A program made the position numbers and the translations under genes. Shown piece after piece: positions 58,029 through 64,000 of a stretch of 64,000 nt of DNA. Location: the NCBI GenBank assembly GCA_004322535.1, contig SCUZ01000083.1, forward strand, positions 58,074 to 122,073, in the 5' to 3' direction. Every line of letters begins with the position of its first letter. Within the stretch, counting starts at the first letter, position 1. The DNA is from Rugosibacter sp. Its GTDB lineage: Bacteria; Pseudomonadota; Gammaproteobacteria; Burkholderiales; Rhodocyclaceae. The notes under the pieces were generated by a model. The model was not told the DNA's origin. It saw only the letters and a program-made list of their open reading frames with translations, and made no database searches.

Positions 58029-60247
58029 GCGCGCTGCACGTGGATCACACCAGGTACATCGCGCAGCACAAGCATCACTTTCTGTAAATGCTCAGCACTG
58101 TCCAACTCGAGTGTAAAGCGCATACGCGCCACGTTGTTTTTGCTGTGAGTTTTAGCGGCAGTGACATTGATTTTCTGCCGCATGAGCGAATCCGAAATAT
58201 CGCGCAGCAAGCCTTGTCGATCAGTCGCTTCCACTTGTACATCAACAGAATAAACTACTGCGTCTGTAGCACCTTGCGCGCCTTCTTCTCTGGCGCTCCA
58301 CGCCGCTTCAATTGCTCGCTCGGGCGCGCGTGCAACCATCCGAAGAAAGTTCTCACATGCCACACGGTGAATGGAAACCCCTTTTCCGCGCGTCACAAAC
58401 CCGACAACTGCATCCGGCGGAATGGGTTTACAGCAGCGCCCAATCTGAGTCAATAGCTTATCCACGCCCACAATCAATACGCTGCGCTGACTAGCATCCG
58501 CACGACTCTTGTGCGTGAGCATTTCTGGCGCGGGAGTCGGCGACTTTATCTCGCCACGCAGCGCAGTTTCTATTGTGCGCTGGCCAATGCTGCCACGTGC
58601 AGCGGCTAAAAACATTGCCTCGGGGCTGTTGAGCCCAAGGCGTTCTGCGAGCTTTTCGAGATTAGCCTGCGCGCCTTGCAGCGCGCCTGCGCGTTGCAGC
58701 TCGCGCATGACAACCGTCCGCCCGTGAGCTAACAGATCCGCTTCGTCTTGCTCGGCAAACCACTGCCGCACCTTGCGCCGCGCTTGCGATGTAACGAGAT
58801 AACCCTGCGTCACACTCAGCCAGTCACGCGATGGACCACCTGATTTAATTGCGATAATGTCCACTCGCTGGCCGTTTTGCAGTGGCGTATTGAGTGGCAC
58901 CATGTGACCGTCGACCTTAGCGCCCCTGCAACGGTGCCCCAGTTCGGTATGCAGCCGATAGGCGAAATCCAGCGGTGTCGCGCCACGCGGCAAATCGATC
59001 ACCTTGTCTTGCGGCGTTAACACATAAATCGTGTCGTCCAGCGCTGCCCGCTTGAACTGCGCGACCCATTCGGCCGAATCGGCAATTTCATCGCGCCACG
59101 ACAATAGCTGTCGTAGCCAGGCAATTTTGTCCTCATAGACGCCAACGGCATGATCTGATTTGCCCGCTTCCTTATAGCGCCAGTGGGCAGCAACGCCCAG
59201 CTCGGCGTGGTCATGCATCTCCTTTGTGCGAATTTGCACTTCAAGTGCACCGCCATCTTCCACGACCACCGCCGTATGTAACGAACGATAAAAATTGCCT
59301 TTGGGCTGTGCGATATAGTCGTCAAATTCACCACGAATCGGCTGCCAGAAATTGTGCACCAGACTCAATGCGGTGTAGCAATCTCTCTCCTCGCTCACAA
59401 TGATGCGCACCGCACGCACGTCGTACACTTCAGAAAAATCAAGCCGCTTGCTGCGCATTTTTTGCCAGATGCTGTAAATATGTTTTGGTCGCCCATACAC
59501 TTCCGCTGCTATACCTGCGGCAAGCAAGGCTTGATGCAGGCGCTGAACCACCTCGGCAATAAAGCTTTCACGAGTCAGCCGCCTTTCATCGAGCATGCGG
59601 GCGATATGTTTGTAGGTATCTGGCTCAAGATAACGAAATGCGCGATCTTCAAGCTCCCACTTGAGTTGCCAAATGCCCAGTCGGTTGGCCAGCGGTGCAT
59701 AGATCAACAGGCTTTCACGAGCCATCTCTTGCTGCAAAGGGCTTGGTTGATCGGCGAGAAACCGCAAGGTTTGCACGCGACTGGCAAGGCGCAGTAAAAC
59801 AACGCGAATATCATCCACCATTGCCAGCAGCATTTTGCGCAAAATCTCTGTCTGCGCCTGCATCATGCGGCCATCAGTCGCAGCCCGGGTGAGCGGTCGC
59901 AACACACCCAGCCGATGCAGGCTCTGCACCAGTTTGGCCGCCGTCTCGCCAAAGCCGACTTTTAAAAGCTCAGGGGCATCTTGCCGATAATCCATCGCTG
60001 CGAAAAGCATCGCCGCCACACGCACGTCAGCATCTAGCCCCAGTGATGCAACAACAAGCGCTGTACCCAGCGCATGCTGAAACGTGAGTTCGCCACTGGA
60101 GAGTTTCGTCTCGCCATACCACTCAGCAGCGAGCGCGATCGCATCCGTCAAGCGAGCGCAACCCGCCTCATCCAAGCCTTCGATCAGGCGAGCTTTGATG
60201 TCGCCAGCGTCAGGCAACCGCTCCAGAGCATGCACAAGAGAAACCAT
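58025..60247 (-). CDS. relA: (p)ppGpp synthetase RelA
   Basis: 740 residues of the RelA/SpoT family. The HD hydrolase motif is replaced by FAAMDYRQD (about 83-91), so it is a RelA-type synthetase, not SpoT. Synthetase region with RPKHIYSIWQKMRSKRL and YIAQPKGNFYRSLHTAVV (about 245-340), TGS domain (IYVLTPQDKVIDLPRGATPLDFAYRLH, about 410), zinc-finger/helical part, and C-terminal ACT. Contains a diverged repeat copy. Confidence 0.93.
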   Translation of the reverse strand: MVSLVHALERLPDAGDIKARLIEGLDEAGCARLTDAIALAAEWYGETKLSSGELTFQHALGTALVVASLGLDADVRVAAMLFAAMDYRQDAPELLKVGFGETAAKLVQSLHRLGVLRPLTRAATDGRMMQAQTEILRKMLLAMVDDIRVVLLRLASRVQTLRFLADQPSPLQQEMARESLLIYAPLANRLGIWQLKWELEDRAFRYLEPDTYKHIARMLDERRLTRESFIAEVVQRLHQALLAAGIAAEVYGRPKHIYSIWQKMRSKRLDFSEVYDVRAVRIIVSEERDCYTALSLVHNFWQPIRGEFDDYIAQPKGNFYRSLHTAVVVEDGGALEVQIRTKEMHDHAELGVAAHWRYKEAGKSDHAVGVYEDKIAWLRQLLSWRDEIADSAEWVAQFKRAALDDTIYVLTPQDKVIDLPRGATPLDFAYRLHTELGHRCRGAKVDGHMVPLNTPLQNGQRVDIIAIKSGGPSRDWLSVTQGYLVTSQARRKVRQWFAEQDEADLLAHGRTVVMRELQRAGALQGAQANLEKLAERLGLNSPEAMFLAAARGSIGQRTIETALRGEIKSPTPAPEMLTHKSRADASQRSVLIVGVDKLLTQIGRCCKPIPPDAVVGFVTRGKGVSIHRVACENFLRMVARAPERAIEAAWSAREEGAQGATDAVVYSVDVQVEATDRQGLLRDISDSLMRQKINVTAAKTHSKNNVARMRFTLELDSAEHLQKVMLVLRDVPGVIHVQRA
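59939..59965 (-). repeat. Dispersed repeat, copy M (degenerate, inside relA)
   Basis: Minus strand TTAAAAGTCGGCTTTGG then CGAGACGGCG. The outer ends are conserved; the centre differs. It encodes KVGFGETAA in relA. Confidence 0.5.
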
Positions 60248-60414
60248 GGATGAATTATCCCATGCAGGACCAAAGCCAGACTATAAAACGGCAAGCGGAA
60301 GAGAGTAATATTCACGTCATGTTTCGCTGGGCAGCGAAGCACGCCTAGAAACGCATTTAAAAAAACTGAATTGCCCAACACCCTTTACGCTATCGTTAAA
60401 AACAGGAGATCAAG

Positions 60415-60621
60415 ATGTCACCAAACGTAGGCAGTATTGACCGTGTCATTCGTATCGTTGCAGGAGTTTCTCTCGTCGCACTTGCTGCTACCGGAACTAT
60501 TGGAGCGTGGGGCTATTTAGGCATTTTGCCCATCCTGACCGGCACTTTTCGCTATTGTCCGGCTTATTCGCCCTTTGGCATGAGCACCTGCAAAACCAAC
60601 TCACCCCCTCCGTCAGCCTGA
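60415..60621 (+). CDS. DUF2892 (YgaP-like transmembrane) protein
   Basis: 68 residues. DUF2892 pattern: MSPNVGSIDRVIRIVAGVSL, two transmembrane hairpin segments (about 10-28 and 30-50) and CPAYSPFGMSTC. AGGAG lies upstream. Members pair with rhodanese domains in YgaP; here the domain stands alone. Divergent from relA. Confidence 0.88.
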   Translation: MSPNVGSIDRVIRIVAGVSLVALAATGTIGAWGYLGILPILTGTFRYCPAYSPFGMSTCKTNSPPPSA

Positions 60622-60634
60622 GCGGCATATTTGC

Positions 60635-60672
60635 AAAAATGCGCGGCGAGCTATCTGCATCGTCGCCGCGCA
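60635..60672 (-). terminator. Terminator of aromatic cluster 2
   Basis: Perfect 10-bp stem TGCGCGGCGA (60640-60649) and TCGCCGCGCA (60663-60672); on the minus strand TTTTT follows. It lies 30 bp after the RHD beta 2 stop. Confidence 0.85.
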
Positions 60673-60701
60673 CAAGTCTGAGCCCGACGGCACCAAACCA
60701 C

Positions 60702-61226
60702 TTACATCGGGAAGTTGTGGTTTTTTCCACTCACAAAACGTTCGTCGACATCAACATCACGACGGGCGAGCCGCAACTTGCCGTCAGCCCCACGCCGCCA
60801 AATGTCGTTACGGCCATAGCAGTAGGTCATTTCTTCATAGACCCGCCGATTGCGCACTGTCTGGCAGTTTGAATAGATGACATACTCATTCGGGTTTTTA
60901 CCCTCGAATACTTCCAGGTTGGTAATGAAATGACGGATACGCTCTGCAGGATCAGTCGTCCATTGCATGCCAGACTCCATTTGCGCAACACGCCGATCAA
61001 GCCCTGCCCAGTTTTCATCGAGGCTAGGCACGTCTTTATCACCGGTGTAGCGATTGTCCTTGCGAAAGCGTAACTGGCTGACGATGGCACGATAGACAAT
61101 GTCTTTTTCCACCATGGTTTCCAGCCATTCACGCCAGCGCTCTTCACGCAGCATGCGGGTTTCCTTGAACAAAGCCTGTTGCACCTCGATATAAATTTCA
61201 TGTGCTACCGGGTTTAATTCTTCCAT
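60702..61226 (-). CDS. Ring-hydroxylating dioxygenase beta subunit 2
   Basis: 174 residues of the small-subunit family: VQQALFKETRMLREERWREWLETM at the N-terminus and DGKLRLARRDVDVDERFVSGKN at the C-terminus. Last gene of the cluster before the terminator. Unusually, it follows its alpha subunit by 33 bp. Confidence 0.9.
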   Translation of the reverse strand: MEELNPVAHEIYIEVQQALFKETRMLREERWREWLETMVEKDIVYRAIVSQLRFRKDNRYTGDKDVPSLDENWAGLDRRVAQMESGMQWTTDPAERIRHFITNLEVFEGKNPNEYVIYSNCQTVRNRRVYEEMTYCYGRNDIWRRGADGKLRLARRDVDVDERFVSGKNHNFPM

Positions 61227-61259
61227 CTGAATTCTCCTTGACGATGATCAATGACACAT

Positions 61260-62591
61260 TTAGCGATTCAATAGCTCATCTTTCCATTTGCCATTATTGG
61301 CGCGAATTTCGTCCCAATCCTTGGCTTTAAGATATTCACGATAAGCCCGGTAAAAACCTCGATAAGAAGTTTCGCCAATCGCTGAAGGTCCGATCACATT
61401 GCCACTGAGCTCATCTTCATGATCATTCTCCATGCCCATCTGCGAATTGAGCATCCCTGTCACGATATGCGGCCCACGATTGAGGTTGGTCATTGATTCC
61501 ATGTTGTCGCTATCATCGGACTCCAGCATTCCACCCGTGCCAAATGTGCGCAACATCGACCGGCGCACTGCCTCCTTGAGTTCCTGGGGCATGCTCTTTT
61601 CGACAATGGTCCAGGTAAATACCTCAATTTGATGCGGCCCACGCGGATGCCAAACCTTGAATGTATTGGTACCCCACAGATAGGAGTTATTCGGGAAAAT
61701 CGATGCATTGAAATGCGAGCCATAATATTTGGCTTGCGCCTCGCTCAACCGCCGGGCCACCTTGGGCTGGTTTTCCGCATACCACTTGGCCGCCATGGCA
61801 CCTTCTTCCCCACCCATGAGTGCTGGCCCGGCGTTGAATAAAATCCCCACGCCATGCCCATGCCGACTAGTGATTTGAACACCAGCACCTTCTGGTGGCA
61901 GATGTTTATTACCCGCAAGAACGCTGAGCGGCCCGCCCAATGCTTTTAGCGAAGCGGCATGCGTCCAACCCACATGGTAAGCATCACCGATGAAATTTTC
62001 TGTGGGTGTTTTCCAGTTGCATTTCAGAATGCTGCGTGCAGGCGGCCCAATCAGTTCTGCACCACCCGTACCATCCATCCAGATATCGAGAAACCAGCGA
62101 TAATCGCCAAGATAATCGGCAAGATTGGGTGCGCTGTGATCAAAGTTGCCATACCAAAACCCCTTGTAGCTTTCGACCCGTACTTCCTTCATGCCCAGTG
62201 TGTCTTTCTTCAGCACATTGCCATACACCTCTTTTTCAAAGGGAACAGACTCCAATGCACCATCCAGCCCATAGGCCCAACCGTGATAAGTACAGGTAAA
62301 GCCACGCGCATTACCGGCTTCTGCATTCACGACACGAGCACCACGGTGCGTGCAGTAGTTGAGAAAGGCCTTGACGCTGCCATCTCGTTGCCGTACCACC
62401 AGCACTTCGTCCTCGCCCATGAAGGTCACGGTATAGTCACCCACATTCGGAATGATGCTGTCGTGCGTCAAAAACAGCCAGCAACGGCCAAAAATCCGCT
62501 CTAGTTCCAATTTATAGATATCGGCGTCCCAGAAAATACGCTTGGCCTGAGTGCCATTTTTCACATCGACCAGACTATTTACATCGACCAT
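61260..62591 (-). CDS. Ring-hydroxylating dioxygenase alpha subunit 2 (Rieske)
   Basis: 443 residues. Rieske ligands C80-x-H82...C100-x2-H103 (17 residues between), catalytic iron site NFIGDAYHVGWTH (His 206 and 211), and a later acidic segment MLESDDSDNM for the third ligand. GWAYGLDGALESVPFEKE resembles NidA/PhdA-type polycyclic aromatic dioxygenases, but the substrate is not proven. AAGGAG lies before the start. A short dyad (GTCAG-N4-CTGAC) lies in the leader. Confidence 0.92.
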   Translation of the reverse strand: MVDVNSLVDVKNGTQAKRIFWDADIYKLELERIFGRCWLFLTHDSIIPNVGDYTVTFMGEDEVLVVRQRDGSVKAFLNYCTHRGARVVNAEAGNARGFTCTYHGWAYGLDGALESVPFEKEVYGNVLKKDTLGMKEVRVESYKGFWYGNFDHSAPNLADYLGDYRWFLDIWMDGTGGAELIGPPARSILKCNWKTPTENFIGDAYHVGWTHAASLKALGGPLSVLAGNKHLPPEGAGVQITSRHGHGVGILFNAGPALMGGEEGAMAAKWYAENQPKVARRLSEAQAKYYGSHFNASIFPNNSYLWGTNTFKVWHPRGPHQIEVFTWTIVEKSMPQELKEAVRRSMLRTFGTGGMLESDDSDNMESMTNLNRGPHIVTGMLNSQMGMENDHEDELSGNVIGPSAIGETSYRGFYRAYREYLKAKDWDEIRANNGKWKDELLNR

Positions 62592-62693
62592 TTCACGCTC
62601 CTTGATTAAAAAACGTCAGTGACCTGACAACAAAAGCAGGACTCCTGGAACCCAACACCATGTTCTGAAATCTCTATCAAGCGCCTGCATCCT

Positions 62694-63521
62694 TCAAGCG
62701 GCTTTGAGTTCCGCAAAACCACACCCGCAAATCCACTCGGGCACCGCCTCATAACCGATGGTTTCGGCTTTCAGTTTGCCCATGACACCCATGGCGCAAA
62801 TCCAGTTCTTGAGCTCAAATGCACCGTTACCCCCCTGTTCGAGAATCTCGGCATCCGTCAGGGCCAGAAGTGAATCGATGTCACCCTGCTCGACCATGTG
62901 CAAGATGCGCCGATCAAACACCTCATTGACACGCCCCATTTCTGCAGTGCCCACCCAATGGCTGATGCCACCCGTGCCAAATACCACGACCCGCTCATCG
63001 CCAGGCCAGGCATCAATCGCGCAGCGGATGCTCTGCCCGATCGCATAGGCACGCGGGCTACGGATCACCGGTGCGACAGCCGCATTGAGATAAATCGGAA
63101 TCGTGCGCAATTTCGGGTTCGAGCGAACAGCCAGGTGATGCGGAACAGCAATCGCATGATCGACACTGATGGCGTTGGCAAACGCCCAATCAATCCCTTC
63201 GTCATAGCCCCGTTCCAGGATATGGCGTGCAAGTTCGGGATGATTGGCAATTGGCCCGCGCGGAATGTTCAGCCAGTCTTCAACCGGGCCTTCCACATCA
63301 CCAATCGCGATCAGGCAGCGTGGAATGCAATGCGGGCCGAAAATGCAGTAATGATCGTCGCCAATGATGACGACCGTATCCGCCGCTAGCTCACGAATTC
63401 GTTCTTCTATCTGGCGAAAAGAGGCCATGGTGTTATCGACCTTTTCCTTGGGTGCAGCATGGGGCGCGGCCGACATGAAAGGATCATGCGGCATTAAAAA
63501 TCCACCGACAAGTGCTGCCAT
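62694..63521 (-). CDS. Class III extradiol dioxygenase, LigB-like catalytic subunit
   Basis: 275 residues. Protocatechuate 4,5-dioxygenase beta (LigB) fold: MAALVGGFLMPHDPF at the N-terminus (iron-ligand histidine), DDHYCIFGPHCIP (second His), and VVVFGTGGISHWVG (conserved His). It cleaves a catechol-type ring next to a hydroxyl using Fe(II). AGGAGA lies before the start. Partner of the LigA-like gene 49 bp upstream. Confidence 0.85.
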   Translation of the reverse strand: MAALVGGFLMPHDPFMSAAPHAAPKEKVDNTMASFRQIEERIRELAADTVVIIGDDHYCIFGPHCIPRCLIAIGDVEGPVEDWLNIPRGPIANHPELARHILERGYDEGIDWAFANAISVDHAIAVPHHLAVRSNPKLRTIPIYLNAAVAPVIRSPRAYAIGQSIRCAIDAWPGDERVVVFGTGGISHWVGTAEMGRVNEVFDRRILHMVEQGDIDSLLALTDAEILEQGGNGAFELKNWICAMGVMGKLKAETIGYEAVPEWICGCGFAELKAA

Positions 63522-63570
63522 GATGTGCTCTCCTGTATTTTTATAGATTTAAGAATTCACTCCAGCGTCA

Positions 63571-63828
63571 TTATTTCTTGTTCATCCGCTGCAGGTACTC
63601 ACCCATCCCACCGGGTCCATGGACTGCCATGAAACCCATCAACAGCAATAACGTGCTGGCACCGCGTCGCGCCATGTCGCCGACAGCAAGCGTGGCGAGA
63701 CTGACTTTTTCATCGGCATCGAGATTGAACTGTTCTGCATACGTGACCGGAGATTGACGAAACTTTTGAGCCTCTTCAGGACTGGTGCCTACAGTCCACA
63801 TCGCTTTTTCAAGTGCGTAACTGCTCAT
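63571..63828 (-). CDS. LigA-like extradiol dioxygenase alpha subunit
   Basis: 85 residues of the LigA family, with RQSPVTYAEQFNLDADEK (the small helical lid over the LigB active site) and the terminal GFMAVHGPGGMGEYL. AAAGGA precedes the start. It is shorter than Sphingobium LigA (about 139 residues), lacking the N-terminal part. Confidence 0.82.
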   Translation of the reverse strand: MSSYALEKAMWTVGTSPEEAQKFRQSPVTYAEQFNLDADEKVSLATLAVGDMARRGASTLLLLMGFMAVHGPGGMGEYLQRMNKK

Positions 63829-63885
63829 TGGCGTATGTCCTTTATCGTCCGGCAGATTCGAGCCGTTTACAGGCTCAAGGGTTTG

Positions 63886-64000
63886 CTAGACCAGATAAAC
63901 ATCCAGTACCTGGTCGATACGGTCGTTCAGCACAATGGTTTTCTTGGACTGAATCAGCCAGCTATCGCCTTGGGCAACCAGGCTGTAATAAGCCGTACCA
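63886..64000 (-). CDS. Ring-hydroxylating dioxygenase beta subunit 3, C-terminal end (runs off window)
   Basis: Minus-strand frame ending in TAG at 63886. The last 37 residues include AYYSLVAQGDSWLIQSKKTIVLNDRIDQV and the ending LDVYLV. The SLVAQ...WLI and terminal motif match RHD beta subunits. Not in the ORF track because it is partial. Confidence 0.75.
   Translation of the reverse strand, partial: GTAYYSLVAQGDSWLIQSKKTIVLNDRIDQVLDVYLV

Noticed and set aside
1-64000. CRISPR arrays, tRNA or rRNA genes, insertion sequences
   Set aside because: No regularly spaced direct repeats, transposase ORFs, cloverleaf or rRNA sequences were recognised.

Overview
The window reads as chromosomal DNA of a betaproteobacterium, most likely Rhodocyclales-like (for example Sterolibacteriaceae or Azonexaceae relatives). 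Evidence: roughly mid-50s GC, the lpxD-fabZ-lpxA-lpxB-rnhB and rpsB-tsf-pyrH-frr-uppS-cdsA-dxr-rseP-bamA-skp order, a TIGR03623-type AddB partner, PpsA with PpsR, and three sets of ring-hydroxylating dioxygenase (RHD) subunits. An aromatic-degrading genus such as Rugosibacter would fit, but that is only a guess. No rRNA, tRNA, insertion sequence, prophage or CRISPR array was seen.

Layout. 1-2920: radA (partial) and alr on the minus strand, lplT on the plus strand. 2993-7754: minus-strand envelope genes (two TPM-domain proteins, LemA, a bactofilin, an unknown secreted protein, a glycine-zipper protein and a small lipoprotein). 7813-7975: a sigma-54 promoter and two TGTC-N10-GACA sites. 7977-16999: a minus-strand run ppsA-nfeD-qmcA-tsaB-rimI-udg-glrK-qseG-glrR. 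17082-20938: ppsR, ggt and an M29-like peptidase on the plus strand. 21005-36176: a long minus-strand run from rpsB down through translation, isoprenoid, phospholipid, outer-membrane assembly and lipid A genes to rnhB and a TrmH-like methyltransferase. 36476-40872: map, glnD and an EamA transporter. 40945-43996: an operon of RHD alpha, RHD beta and an AlkB/XylM-like membrane hydroxylase. 44141-54937: addA/addB-like, rmuC, an S4-domain protein, a nitroreductase and acs. 55132-58028: a YqhA-family protein, fumarase and murI. 58025-60247: relA. 60415-60621: a DUF2892 protein. 60702-64000: a second aromatic cluster with RHD beta and alpha, a LigB-like and a LigA-like extradiol dioxygenase subunit, and the end of a third RHD beta subunit.

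Two signals stand out. First, directly after glrR lie two perfect copies of the published enterobacterial GlrR operator pattern (TGTC-N10-GACA), followed at a suitable distance by a full-match -24/-12 sigma-54 promoter that reads into a small lipoprotein gene. This suggests a self-contained GlrK/QseG/GlrR envelope circuit whose target is next door instead of the sRNA GlmY. Second, a short repeat of about 26 bp (consensus AAAAGTCGGCGCYGG followed by YGATACGGCGA) occurs about 13 times, in both orientations, between genes and inside genes without breaking frames. It keeps a small potential hairpin (CGCYG-N6-CGGCG). It resembles either a REP-type element or an uptake-signal-like sequence, and I do not recognise it.

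No gap between called genes exceeds 300 bp. The largest (36177-36475, 5730-5995, 1429-1657, 7755-7976) are described in the features or findings.
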